Origin: Castellaniella sp040276065
Lineage (GTDB): Bacteria; Pseudomonadota; Gammaproteobacteria; Burkholderiales; Burkholderiaceae_B
Length of the DNA stretch: 64,000 nt
Direction: 5' to 3'
Assembly: GCF_040276065.1 (NCBI RefSeq)
Contig: NZ_JBELOI010000001.1
Coordinates: 496,001-560,000 of the forward strand
A model generated the notes under the pieces. It was not told the DNA's origin, did no database searches, and saw only the letters and a program-made list of their open reading frames with translations. The position numbers and the translations under genes were made by a program. Within the stretch, counting starts at the first letter, position 1. Every line of letters begins with the position of its first letter. This document shows positions 44,140 through 52,678 of this stretch, one piece after another.

Positions 44140-45387
44140 ATGAGTAATCGCTACTCGATTTTCAGCCTGATCCGCAACGGGCTGAGCCACAACGAACGCT
44201 GGGGGCGGGTCTGGCACAGCCCCGAGCCCAAGCGCGAATACGACGTCGTGGTCGTCGGGGCCGGGGGCCACGGCCTGGCCACCGCCTACTATCTGGCCAA
44301 GGTCCATGGCGTGCGCAATGTCGCCGTCCTGGAAAAAGGCTGGCTGGGTGGTGGCAACACGGCCCGCAATACGACCATCGTGCGTTCCAATTACCTTTGG
44401 GATGAATCCGCCCAGCTCTATGAAAAGGCCATGCAGCTCTGGGAGGGCCTGTCGCAGGACCTGAACTACAACGTGATGTTCAGCCAGCGCGGCGTCTTGA
44501 ATCTGGCCCACAACTTGCAGGAGGTCCGCGACACCCAGCGGCGCATCAATGCCAATCGCTACAACGGTGTGGACGGCCGATGGGTCACGCCGGCGCAGGT
44601 CAAGGAAATGGTCCCCAACATCAATCTGAACAGCCGCTATCCGGTGCTGGGCGGCTCGTTCCAGCCTCGCGGCGGCGTGGCGCGACATGATGCCGTGGCC
44701 TGGGGATTCGCGCGCGCAGCCGACCGCCTGGGGGTGCACATCATCCAGAACTGCCCCGTCACCAATATCCGCAAGAAAGACGGCGCGGTCGAGGGCGTCG
44801 AGACGGGCAAGGGTTTCATCAAGGCCAAGAAGATCGCTGTGGTGGTGGCTGGCCATACCAGCGTGCTGGCCGACATGGCTGGCATCCGCTTGCCGATCGA
44901 GAGCCATCCCTTGCAGGCGCTGGTGTCTGAGCCAGTTAAACCTTGTATCGATACCGTCATCATGTCCAACGCCGTGCATGCCTATATCAGCCAGTCGGAC
45001 AAGGGTGATCTGGTGATTGGCGCCGGCATCGACCAGTACCTGGGCTATGGTCAGCGCGGCAGTTTCCAGAACATCGAGCGCACCCTGCAGGCCATCGTCG
45101 AGATGTTCCCATCCCTGAGCCGCGTGCGCATGAACCGCCAGTGGGGCGGTATTGTCGATGTGTCGCCCGACGCCTGCCCGATCATCAGCAAGACCGACGT
45201 CAAGGGGCTGTATTTCAATTGCGGCTGGGGCACGGGTGGCTTCAAGGCGACGCCGGGCTCGGGTTGGGTGTTTGCGCACACGGTGGCGCACGATGAGCCG
45301 CATCCCTTGAACAAGGCTTTTTCCATCGACCGTTTCTATAGTGGCCACCTGATCGATGAGCACGGTGCCGCTGCCGTGGCCCACTGA
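44140..45387 (+). CDS. soxB: Sarcosine oxidase subunit beta
   Basis: 415-residue flavoprotein of the heterotetrameric enzyme. The FAD-binding motif is VVVVGAGGHGLATAYYL (about residues 36-52). The GGVARHDAV histidine corresponds to the covalent FMN attachment site of the family, and CGWGTGGFKATPGSG is near the C-terminus. The enzyme oxidatively demethylates sarcosine to glycine, H2O2 and formaldehyde, or 5,10-methylene-THF when THF is bound. GAGGAG precedes the ATG at 44140, and the upstream in-frame ATG at 44098 is disfavoured. First of soxBDAG. Confidence 0.95.
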   Translation: MSNRYSIFSLIRNGLSHNERWGRVWHSPEPKREYDVVVVGAGGHGLATAYYLAKVHGVRNVAVLEKGWLGGGNTARNTTIVRSNYLWDESAQLYEKAMQLWEGLSQDLNYNVMFSQRGVLNLAHNLQEVRDTQRRINANRYNGVDGRWVTPAQVKEMVPNINLNSRYPVLGGSFQPRGGVARHDAVAWGFARAADRLGVHIIQNCPVTNIRKKDGAVEGVETGKGFIKAKKIAVVVAGHTSVLADMAGIRLPIESHPLQALVSEPVKPCIDTVIMSNAVHAYISQSDKGDLVIGAGIDQYLGYGQRGSFQNIERTLQAIVEMFPSLSRVRMNRQWGGIVDVSPDACPIISKTDVKGLYFNCGWGTGGFKATPGSGWVFAHTVAHDEPHPLNKAFSIDRFYSGHLIDEHGAAAVAH

Positions 45388-45396
45388 GGAGATTTC

Positions 45397-45672
45397 ATGC
45401 TGCAGATCAAATGCCCCTGGTGCGGCGAGCGCGCCGAAAGCGAATTCAGCTATGGCGGCGAGGCCGACATCGCCCGACCCGTGGACAACGCGTCGATGGA
45501 CGACCGGCAGTGGGGCGACTATGTGTTCATGCGTCGCAATACCTTTGGGCTGTTCCGTGAGCAGTGGGTGCATACCCATGGCTGCCGCCGTTGGTTCATC
45601 GCCGAGCGCGACACCAGGACCTATGACTTCCAGGGCTACGAAACCTTTGCCGGCACCAAGGAGACGATATGA
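45397..45672 (+). CDS. soxD: Sarcosine oxidase subunit delta
   Basis: 91-residue zinc-binding subunit. The zinc ligands are CPWCGER (residues 6-12) and the HTHGCRRWF segment near residue 60. The GDYVFMRRN block is diagnostic. It starts nine bases after soxB and overlaps soxA (ATGA), keeping stoichiometry in the tetramer. Confidence 0.95.
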   Translation: MLQIKCPWCGERAESEFSYGGEADIARPVDNASMDDRQWGDYVFMRRNTFGLFREQWVHTHGCRRWFIAERDTRTYDFQGYETFAGTKETI

Positions 45673-48668
45673 GCCAGATCAGCCGTCTGTCCGAGGGAGG
45701 GCGCATTCAGCGCGGCATCCCCTTGAACTTCACCTTCAACGGCAAGGCCTACACCGGATTCCAGGGGGACACCCTGGCGGCGGCCCTGCTGGCCAACGGC
45801 GTGCATTTCGTCGCCCGCAGTTTTAAGTACCATCGCCCGCGCGGCATCATGACGGCCGGCGTCGAGGAGCCCAACGCGCTGGTGCAACTGGAGCGCGGCC
45901 CCTACACCGTGCCCAATGCGCGCGCCACCGAGGTGGAGCTTTATGAGGGCCTGGTCGCCGCCAGTGTGAATGCCAAGCCGGATATCGAACGTGATCGCAT
46001 GGCGATCATGCAGCGTTTCGCGCGCTTCATTCCCGCGGGTTTCTACTATAAGACCTTCATGTGGCCACGGAGCTGGTGGAGCAAATACGAGGAACGCATC
46101 CGCGATGCCGCCGGACTGGGGACGGTTCCCGAGGTCCCCGACCCGGACCGCTATGAAAAGCGCTACGCGCACTGCGATGTGCTGGTGATCGGCGCGGGCC
46201 CGGCCGGGCTGGCGGCGGCTTGCGCCGCGGGCCGCACGGGCGCCCGGGTGATCCTGGTCGATGATGACGCCGAGGCGGGCGGCAGCCTGCTGGGCGATCT
46301 GGAGCAGATCGATGGCCGGCCCGCCAACGAGTGGGTGGCCGAGCGCGTGGCCGAGTTGCGGGACTTGCCGCAGGTGCGGGTGCTGCAGCGCACGACCGCC
46401 TTCGGTTACCAGGACCATAATCTGGTCACGGCCTGCCAACGGCTGCATGATCATCTGCCGGTCGACCGTCGCAGCGGGGTGCGTGAACGGGTCTGGAAGA
46501 TTCGCGCCCGCCATGTCGTGCTGGCGACCGGCGCCCACGAACGGCCCATGGTGTTCGGCAACAACGACATTCCCGGTGTGATGCTGGCCGGAGCCGTGTC
46601 CACCTACATCAACCGCTTTGGCGTGCCGCCGGGGCGCCGCGCCGTCGTGTTCGCCAATCACGATGGCGCCTATCAGTGCGCGATCGACCTCAAGCGCCAT
46701 GGCGCCGAGGTGACGGTCATCGATCCGCGCGTGCTCAGCCACGGGACACTGCCCGAGGAGGCCGCGAGTCTGGGGATCCGGGTGATCCATCAGGCGGTGG
46801 TCGTCGAGGCCAAGGGCGGCACGCATGTCACGAGCGTCCGGCTGCGCGGGCATGGGGCCCGACTGCTCGAGGCGGTGGATGTGCTGCCTTGCGACCTGCT
46901 GGCCATGTCCGGTGGATGGAATCCAGTGGTGCACCTGTATGCGCAATCCCGGGGCCGCCCCCGCTGGTGCGACGACCGGGCGTGCTTTGTGCCGGATGCG
47001 GCGGCGCAGCCGCAAAGCAGCGCGGGCGCCGCCAATGGGGATTTCAGCCTGCAGTCCGCACTGGACGGCGGCGCGCGGGCGGGCCTGCGCGCCGCGCAAG
47101 GCGCGGTCGGGGCGCAGCCCGTCGACCTGCCCGCCTGGTCGGCCCGTTCGCTCGAGGAGTCGCCTCTGCTGCCGCTGTGGTCGGTCGGCAAGGGAGAGCA
47201 AGCCAACCGGGGCCCCAAGCAGTTCATCGATTATCAGAACGATGTGTCCGTGTCCGACATCTACCTGGCGGTTCGCGAAGGCTACCAATCAGTGGAGCAC
47301 GTCAAACGCTACACGGCGATGGGTTTCGGCACCGATCAGGGCAAGCTGGGCAACATCAACGGGATGGCGGTGCTGGCCGAGGTGCTGAAGCAAAGCATCC
47401 CCGAAACGGGCACCACCACGTTCCGGCCGAATTACACGCCGGTCAGCTTCGGCGCCATCGCCGGGCGTGAATTGGGCGACTATTTCGATCCGATCCGCAA
47501 GACCTGCCTATATGACTGGAACGTGGCCCAGGGCGCCTTGTTCGAGGACGTTGGCAACTGGAAGCGCGCCCACTACTACCCGAAACCAGGCGAGGACATG
47601 CATGCCGCGGTGCAGCGCGAGTGTCTGGCGGTGCGCCATGCCGTCGGGATACTGGACTACAGCACCTTGGGCAAGATCGATGTGCGCGGTCCGGACGCCG
47701 TCGAGTTCCTCAATCGCCTCTACGTCAATTCCTGGACCAAGCTGCAGCCGGGGCGCTGCCGCTACGGCCTGCTGCTGGATGAGAACGGCATGGTCATGGA
47801 CGATGGCGTCAGCATCCGCCTGTCCGAGGATCATTTCATCATGACGACCACCACCGGCGGCGCGGCACGCGTCATGAGCTGGATGGAGCGCTGGCTGCAG
47901 ACCGAATGGCCGGATTTTCGCGTCTACCTGACTTCGATCACGGACCAGTATTCCGTGGCAACGGTCGCCGGGCCGCAGGCGCGCAAGGTGTTGAGCGCGG
48001 TGTGCAAGGACATCGACTTCGGCAATGAGGCCTTCCCCTTCATGAGTTTCAAGGAAGGCACGATAGACGGCGTCTTTGCCCGGATTTTGCGGGTCAGCTT
48101 CTCGGGCGAGCTGTCCTACGAGATTTACACCCCGGCCGATAGCGGCCGCCGCGTGGTCGATCTGCTGATGTCGGCGGGGGCGCCCTACGGCATCACCCCC
48201 TACGGGACGGAAGCCATGCACGTGCTGCGCGGCGAGAAAGGCTACATCATCGTCGGCCAGGAGACGGACGGCTCGGTTTCGCCGCTGGATCTTGGCATGG
48301 GTGGCATGGTGGCCAAGACCAAGGACTGCCTGGGCAAGCGCTCGCTCACGCGCAGCGACACCCAGGGGCCGGGCCGCAAGCAACTGGTCGGGCTGCTGGC
48401 CCGCGATCCCCAGTGCGTCCTGCCCGAGGGGGGGCAGATTCTGCTGAGCGAAACGCACGCGCCGCTGGCGCCGATGTTCGGTCATGTGACCTCCAGCTAC
48501 ATGAGTCCGGCCCTGGGGCGTTCGATCGCCATGGCCTTGCTCAAGGACGGTCAGTCCAGGATGGACCAGGACGTGATCGTCGCCACGGCCGATGGCCAGT
48601 TCATGCCCGCTCGTGTCTGCGGCACGGTGTTCTACGACCCCGAAGGAGCACGTCAAAATGTCGACTGA
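45669..48668 (+). CDS. soxA: Sarcosine oxidase subunit alpha
   Basis: 999 residues, the usual length. The N-terminal Fer2_4-like fold (LNFTFNGKAYTGFQGDTLAAAL) precedes an NAD-binding flavoprotein domain (LVIGAGPAGLAAACAAG, about residues 172-188) and a pyridine-nucleotide domain. The C-terminal THF-binding GCV_T/aminomethyltransferase domain runs from about residue 610 (VGILDYSTLGKIDVRGPDA). The THF domain captures the methyl group as methylene-THF and so links the enzyme to GlyA and PurU. It overlaps soxD by four bases and soxG by eleven. Confidence 0.95.
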   Translation: MSQISRLSEGGRIQRGIPLNFTFNGKAYTGFQGDTLAAALLANGVHFVARSFKYHRPRGIMTAGVEEPNALVQLERGPYTVPNARATEVELYEGLVAASVNAKPDIERDRMAIMQRFARFIPAGFYYKTFMWPRSWWSKYEERIRDAAGLGTVPEVPDPDRYEKRYAHCDVLVIGAGPAGLAAACAAGRTGARVILVDDDAEAGGSLLGDLEQIDGRPANEWVAERVAELRDLPQVRVLQRTTAFGYQDHNLVTACQRLHDHLPVDRRSGVRERVWKIRARHVVLATGAHERPMVFGNNDIPGVMLAGAVSTYINRFGVPPGRRAVVFANHDGAYQCAIDLKRHGAEVTVIDPRVLSHGTLPEEAASLGIRVIHQAVVVEAKGGTHVTSVRLRGHGARLLEAVDVLPCDLLAMSGGWNPVVHLYAQSRGRPRWCDDRACFVPDAAAQPQSSAGAANGDFSLQSALDGGARAGLRAAQGAVGAQPVDLPAWSARSLEESPLLPLWSVGKGEQANRGPKQFIDYQNDVSVSDIYLAVREGYQSVEHVKRYTAMGFGTDQGKLGNINGMAVLAEVLKQSIPETGTTTFRPNYTPVSFGAIAGRELGDYFDPIRKTCLYDWNVAQGALFEDVGNWKRAHYYPKPGEDMHAAVQRECLAVRHAVGILDYSTLGKIDVRGPDAVEFLNRLYVNSWTKLQPGRCRYGLLLDENGMVMDDGVSIRLSEDHFIMTTTTGGAARVMSWMERWLQTEWPDFRVYLTSITDQYSVATVAGPQARKVLSAVCKDIDFGNEAFPFMSFKEGTIDGVFARILRVSFSGELSYEIYTPADSGRRVVDLLMSAGAPYGITPYGTEAMHVLRGEKGYIIVGQETDGSVSPLDLGMGGMVAKTKDCLGKRSLTRSDTQGPGRKQLVGLLARDPQCVLPEGGQILLSETHAPLAPMFGHVTSSYMSPALGRSIAMALLKDGQSRMDQDVIVATADGQFMPARVCGTVFYDPEGARQNVD

Positions 48669-49245
48669 AATTGAAACTCCGCTGGTTGGCCTGCACGCCC
48701 GCCACGGCCTGCCCCTGGCGTATCGGGTCTCGGATGCGGCCGAACTGACCGAGCAGCTCGGCGTTGCGCTGGCCAATCTGCGCCTGGATCCGGCCTCGCA
48801 GCCCATGCGGGATGCCGTGCGCGCCAGCCTGGGCCTGGATTTGCCGCTGCGGCCCAACACGGTCACGCAGGCGGGGGGTATGACGGCTTTGTGGCTGGCC
48901 CCCGACGAATGGCTGCTGCGCGCCGACGCGTCGGGTGAAACCACGCTGGCGGCGCGAGTCGAGCAGGCGCTGACGGGCCATTGGTTTGCCGTGACGGATC
49001 AGACCAGCGGCTATTCCGTCTTGCAGGTGCGGGGCCCGGAGGCTGCCAACGTCCTCAATGCCGGGTGTCCCCTGGATCTGCATCCGCGTGCCCTGACTCT
49101 GGGACAGTGCGCCCAGTCGCACTTCTTCAAGGCCGACATGCTGCTGCGGCCCCTGGGGGATCGGGGCGATGCCTGGGAACTGATCGTGCGGCGCAGCTTC
49201 GCCGATTCCACCGCGCGCATGCTAATGGATGCCATGCGGGAATAA
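48658..49245 (+). CDS. soxG: Sarcosine oxidase subunit gamma
   Basis: 195-residue gamma subunit with a weak GCV_T-like fold: LWLAPDEWLLRA, TDQTSGYSVLQVRGPEAANVL and ELIVRRSFADSTARML. The ATG at 48658 lies within the end of soxA and has AAGGAG upstream. It closes soxBDAG, and a strong hairpin follows at once. Confidence 0.93.
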   Translation: MSTEIETPLVGLHARHGLPLAYRVSDAAELTEQLGVALANLRLDPASQPMRDAVRASLGLDLPLRPNTVTQAGGMTALWLAPDEWLLRADASGETTLAARVEQALTGHWFAVTDQTSGYSVLQVRGPEAANVLNAGCPLDLHPRALTLGQCAQSHFFKADMLLRPLGDRGDAWELIVRRSFADSTARMLMDAMRE

Positions 49246-49287
49246 GCCAGGCACCGGGGAGTCCCTGCGGATTCCCCGATGCCTGGC
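49246..49287. terminator. Bidirectional hairpin between soxG and nrdG
   Basis: GCCAGGCACCGGGGA (49246-49260) pairs with TCCCCGATGCCTGGC (49273-49287), 14 of 15 positions, around a 12-base loop. It begins at the first base after the soxG stop and serves the two convergent operons. Confidence 0.68.
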
Positions 49288-49310
49288 GGATCCGAGCCGC
49301 TTGCGGTTTC

Positions 49311-50060
49311 TCAGCCGCGCCTCAATTCAAAGCTTTCGAATAAGGCGGCCAACGCATCCCGCGCCGCGTCGCCCGGCCAATCCCGCAGAGAACGTCCATG
49401 GGCGTTCAGCGTGTCGTCCGCACAGCCCTGCGGGCGAAAGACCTGGACCGCGTAGTGCCGCACGCCCAGGCCGGCCAGCTCGTGGCCCAGGGCCAGCAAC
49501 TCGTCGGCGCCGATCAGATCGGGATGCGCCGTGGTACGGCATTCGAAGTTCACCCCGCTGTCCAGTACGGCCCGCAGGCTGTCGCGGGCCGGCCGGCCGC
49601 TGCCGGCCACCCGCGTCACGCGCTCGTAGGCTGAAAAGCCGGCCTTGATGTCCAGTCCCACCCAGTCGATGTCCGGCAGGACCTGCGCCAGCCGGCGCGG
49701 GTGCGTGCCGCCCGTGTGCAGGCCGATGCGATAGCCCAGCGCCCGCACTTGGTGGATGGCCGGGCCGAGGCCCGGATCCATGGTGGGTTCCCCACCGCTG
49801 AACACCACGCCGTCGATCAGGCCGACACGGCGTTCGAGCAGGGCCAGGACTTCGCCCCATTCCAGGGGGCTGCCGGGGGTGCGGGGCTGCAGGTGCGGAT
49901 TGTGGCAATAGCCGCAGCGCCAGGGGCAGCCCTGGATGAAGACCACGGCCGACAGCAGGCCGGGAAAGTCCGTCGCCGTGAAGGGCACGAGCCCGCCGAC
50001 CTTGAGGTGCGCCTCGCCGCGCCCCGGCGCGATGCGCGGGGCGGTGGTACGCAGACCCAC
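49311..50060 (-). CDS. nrdG: Anaerobic ribonucleotide reductase activating protein
   Basis: 249-residue radical-SAM activase. The iron-sulfur motif is FIQGCPWRCGYCHNP (CxxxCxxC, about residues 45-53), with VVFSGGEPTMDP as the SAM-binding GGE motif. It abstracts hydrogen from the catalytic glycine of NrdD to form the glycyl radical; here that glycine is on the adjacent 59-residue protein. It starts with GTG at 50060, six bases after that small gene. It ends at a hairpin shared with soxG. Confidence 0.9.
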   Translation of the reverse strand: MGLRTTAPRIAPGRGEAHLKVGGLVPFTATDFPGLLSAVVFIQGCPWRCGYCHNPHLQPRTPGSPLEWGEVLALLERRVGLIDGVVFSGGEPTMDPGLGPAIHQVRALGYRIGLHTGGTHPRRLAQVLPDIDWVGLDIKAGFSAYERVTRVAGSGRPARDSLRAVLDSGVNFECRTTAHPDLIGADELLALGHELAGLGVRHYAVQVFRPQGCADDTLNAHGRSLRDWPGDAARDALAALFESFELRRG

Positions 50061-50066
50061 GCGGCC

Positions 50067-50246
50067 TTAGGCCGCCCGGCGCGCGGGCGCCTGGCTGTCG
50101 CGGCGCTCTACGAAGTAGCGGCGTTCGTGGAATTCGCCCTTTTTCCCGATGTTGAAGGATGACATGGGGCGGTGGTAGCCCATGACGCGGGTCCAGATTT
50201 CGCAGGGCTGGCGTTCGTCGGCGCGCAGGGTGATGGTATGTGTCAT
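50067..50246 (-). CDS. Separate glycyl-radical-domain protein of NrdD (59 residues)
   Basis: 59 residues that match only the C-terminal glycyl-radical loop of class III NrdD. The block TRVMGYHRPMSSFNIGKKGE corresponds to the RVCGYLGSP...FNAGKQEE segment of E. coli NrdD, and Gly23 aligns with the radical glycine (Gly681 there). It has its own ATG with AAGGAG eight bases upstream and sits 49 bases after the stop of the large NrdD gene and six bases before nrdG. The large protein ends before this segment, so the radical must be supplied in trans. The reading frame is open back into nrdD but differs from the nrdD frame, so an undetected frameshift is the alternative. Confidence 0.85.
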   Translation of the reverse strand: MTHTITLRADERQPCEIWTRVMGYHRPMSSFNIGKKGEFHERRYFVERRDSQAPARRAA

Positions 50247-50295
50247 GGTGAATGCTCCTTGGTCTGGGGTGATGGATGGGCTTTGCGAGCCCGGT

Positions 50296-52062
50296 TCAGG
50301 CGAGGGCGCCCGTATCCTGGGCGGTCGGTCCGCCAGGGATTTCCCGCTGCTTGCGGGCGATGAGCTCGTCATCGCAATGCGGGCAGAATTCGTGCTTGCC
50401 GGGCAGGTAGCCGTGCCGCGGGCAGATCGAGAACGTCGGCGTAACGGTGAGGTAGGGGAGTGAAAAGCGGCCCAGGGCACGCCGCACCAGCGTACGGCAT
50501 GCCTGCGCCGAGGACAGCGGCTCGGTCATGTACAAGTGCAGCACGGTGCCGCCGGTGTACTTGCGCTGCAGCTCGTCCTGGCGCTCCAGGGCCTCGAAGG
50601 GGTCGTCGGTGAAGCCCACCGGCAGTTGCGAGGAATTGGTGTAGTAGGGCATGTCGGCGGTGCCGGCCTGCAGTATGCCGGGGTGGCGCTTGCGGTCTTC
50701 CTTGGCGAAGCGATAGGTCGTGCCCTCGGCGGGGGTCGCCTCGAGGTTGTACATGTGGCCGGTCTGCTCCTGAAATTCGACCATGCGCGCGCGCACGTGG
50801 TCCAGCAGGCGCACGGCGAAGGCGTGGCCCCAGGGCGTGGTCAGGTCGTGTTCATCGGCGGTGAAGTTGCGGATCATCTCGTTGATGCCGTTGACCCCCA
50901 GGGTCGAGAAATGATTGCGCAGGGTGCCCAGGTAGCGGCGGGTATAGGGAAACAGGCCCTTGTCCATGTACTGCTGAATGACGCGGCGCTTGATCTCGAG
51001 GCTGTCGCGCCCCAGCGCCAGCAGTTCGTCCAGACGCGCGTACAGGGCCGCCTCGTCACCCCGGTGCCGATGGCCCAGGCGCGCGCAGTTGATCGTGACC
51101 ACCCCCAGCGATCCGGTCTGCTCGGCCGAGCCGAACAGGCCGTTGCCGCGCTTGAGCAGCTCGCGCAGGTCGAGTTGCAGCCGGCAGCACATGGAGCGGA
51201 TCATGTTGGGTTTGAGTTCCGAATTGATGAAGTTCTGGAAGTACGGCAAGCCGTACTTGGCCGTCATCTGGAACAGGCGTTCGGCATTGGGGCTGTGCCA
51301 GTCGAAATCGGGGGTGATGTTGTAGGTGGGGATGGGAAAGGTGAAGGCTCGACCCTTGGCGTCGCCCGCCATCATGACCTCGATGTAGGCGCGGTTGATC
51401 ATGTCCATCTCGGCCTGTAGCTCGCCGTAGGAAAAGGGCATCTCCTCGCCACCGATGAGTGGCGTCTGGTCGCGCAGATCCTCGGGGCAGGTCCAGTCGA
51501 AGGTCAGGTTGGTGAATGGTGTCTGGGTGCCCCAGCGCGAAGGCACGTTCAGGTTGTGGATCATTTCCTGGATGCACTGGCGCACCTGCGCGTCGTCCAT
51601 CGCGTCCTTGCGGATGAAGGGCGCCATATAGGTGTCAAACGAGCTGAAGGCCTGCGCGCCGGCCCATTCGTTTTGCAGCGTGCCGAGGAAATTGACGATC
51701 TGGCCGACGGCACTGGACAGGTGGCGCGGGGGGGCGGAGTCGATCTTGCCGGGCACGCCGTTAAGGCCCTCGGCGAGCAGGGTGCGCAGCGACCAGCCGG
51801 CGCAATAGCCCGAGAGCATGTCAAGGTCGTGGATGTGCAGATCGGCCTGCCGGTGAGCCTGGCCGATGGCCTCGGGATAGACGTGGCTGAGCCAGTAATT
51901 GGCGATCATTTTGCCCGAGGTGTTGAGAATCAGGCCGCCCAGGGAATAGCCCTGATTGGCATTGGCGTTGACGCGCCAGTCCTGCCGCTCGAGGTACTCA
52001 TCGACCGAGTGAATGACGTCGATGGCGGGTGCTGTGCGGCCGAATGATTGAAAATTGTTCAT
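50296..52062 (-). CDS. nrdD: Anaerobic ribonucleoside-triphosphate reductase large chain, lacking glycyl-radical tail
   Basis: 588-residue class III reductase core. It has no N-terminal ATP cone and begins near IDVIHSVDEYLERQDWRVNAN. Catalytic-barrel landmarks are LHIHDLDMLSGYCAGWSL, RWGTQTPFTNLTFDWTCPEDL and NMIRSMCCRLQLDLRE. The C-terminal zinc site CPRHGYLPGKHEFCPHC is present, but the protein stops 25 residues later (GPTAQDTGALA) without the RVxGY glycyl-radical segment, which is encoded by the next gene. It reduces NTPs to dNTPs under anoxia. Lack of the ATP cone implies no dATP activity switch of that type. Two NrdR boxes precede it. The ATG at 52062 has no clear ribosome site. Confidence 0.92.
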   Translation of the reverse strand: MNNFQSFGRTAPAIDVIHSVDEYLERQDWRVNANANQGYSLGGLILNTSGKMIANYWLSHVYPEAIGQAHRQADLHIHDLDMLSGYCAGWSLRTLLAEGLNGVPGKIDSAPPRHLSSAVGQIVNFLGTLQNEWAGAQAFSSFDTYMAPFIRKDAMDDAQVRQCIQEMIHNLNVPSRWGTQTPFTNLTFDWTCPEDLRDQTPLIGGEEMPFSYGELQAEMDMINRAYIEVMMAGDAKGRAFTFPIPTYNITPDFDWHSPNAERLFQMTAKYGLPYFQNFINSELKPNMIRSMCCRLQLDLRELLKRGNGLFGSAEQTGSLGVVTINCARLGHRHRGDEAALYARLDELLALGRDSLEIKRRVIQQYMDKGLFPYTRRYLGTLRNHFSTLGVNGINEMIRNFTADEHDLTTPWGHAFAVRLLDHVRARMVEFQEQTGHMYNLEATPAEGTTYRFAKEDRKRHPGILQAGTADMPYYTNSSQLPVGFTDDPFEALERQDELQRKYTGGTVLHLYMTEPLSSAQACRTLVRRALGRFSLPYLTVTPTFSICPRHGYLPGKHEFCPHCDDELIARKQREIPGGPTAQDTGALA

Positions 52063-52071
52063 CAGGATGAA

Positions 52072-52118
52072 ATACCATATGTTGTGTTTTTAATCATATT
52101 AAGCACAATATGTAGTAT
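52072..52118 (-). promoter_or_regulatory. Tandem NrdR boxes upstream of nrdD
   Basis: ATACCATATGTTGTGT (52072-52087) and GCACAATATGTAGTAT (52103-52118) both fit the NrdR consensus ACACwATATATwGTGT with a few mismatches. They are spaced 31 bp start to start, three helical turns, the usual arrangement. They lie 10 to 56 bases before the nrdD start codon, so NrdR bound with (d)ATP would repress the operon. Confidence 0.8.
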
Positions 52119-52241
52119 CTACAATCCACTGCAATCGCTTTTCATGGAAAGCTTGATCCAGGTTTGTTTTCGTGCGCGAGGCGGCGTCTGGCGCGTGCCG
52201 CAAGGGTGGGTGGATGGGCCGTATCAGCAGTGTCGGGGGCC

Positions 52242-52267
52242 AAAAAAAGCGCCCTCGATGAGGGCGC
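52242..52267 (-). terminator. Intrinsic terminator of the DUF2249 gene
   Basis: On the minus strand GCGCCCTC-ATC-GAGGGCGC is a perfect 8-bp stem with a 3-base loop followed by seven T. It lies about 50 bases after the stop of the DUF2249 gene and separates it from the nrdD operon. Confidence 0.88.
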
Positions 52268-52315
52268 GATCACAGGGGCGCCTGGATGCCGGGAGGCGAC
52301 GCCCGATGTGTCGGA

Positions 52316-52555
52316 TCAGGCAAGAATCCGAAAATCGATCACGATCTCGCCCGGGTTGCGCGCGAGGTATTCGATCTGAATCTGTTCGCCGAAGTGGCCT
52401 TGCAGTTGCTGCAGCAGCGGTAGCGGGTCGTGGTCGTTGCAAAAGCGCATGGTCTCGCCCGGCTGCAGCGCCGACAGGGCGCCGAAGATCGCTGCGTGGC
52501 GGAACCGTTTGGCGACGCCGCGCGCGTCGAATGGGTAGGTGTTTTCGGCAAACAT
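52316..52555 (-). CDS. DUF2249 protein (second copy)
   Basis: 79 residues. The DUF2249 blocks are YPFDARGVAKRFRHAAIFGALSAL, PGETMRFCNDHDPLPLLQQL and the terminal IVIDFRI strand. It belongs to the same family as the protein at 27926-28171 but with low identity. The ATG at 52555 is preferred because the family begins there; an ATG at 52606 would add 17 residues. It has its own terminator and so is probably a single-gene unit upstream of nrdD. Confidence 0.8.
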   Translation of the reverse strand: MFAENTYPFDARGVAKRFRHAAIFGALSALQPGETMRFCNDHDPLPLLQQLQGHFGEQIQIEYLARNPGEIVIDFRILA

Positions 52556-52678
52556 GGGGATGGAGTCAGAGGCCACGGCAGAGTTCCTTGGGCGGGGCAA
52601 GTTCATCGAGATTCCATTATAGGAACCGCCGCGCCGTCCGCCCCTGGGAACCCTATTGCCGGCAAGGTTGTCGCGACC

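Noticed and set aside
50296..50480. Single fused NrdD through a frameshift joining the large and small frames
   Set aside because: The small ORF has its own good ribosome site and ATG, so two genes are the simpler reading; kept as the alternative in the finding.
52081..52104. FNR box in the AT-rich nrdD promoter
   Set aside because: TTAATCATATTAA is palindromic but has a three-base spacer and does not fit TTGAT-N4-ATCAA.
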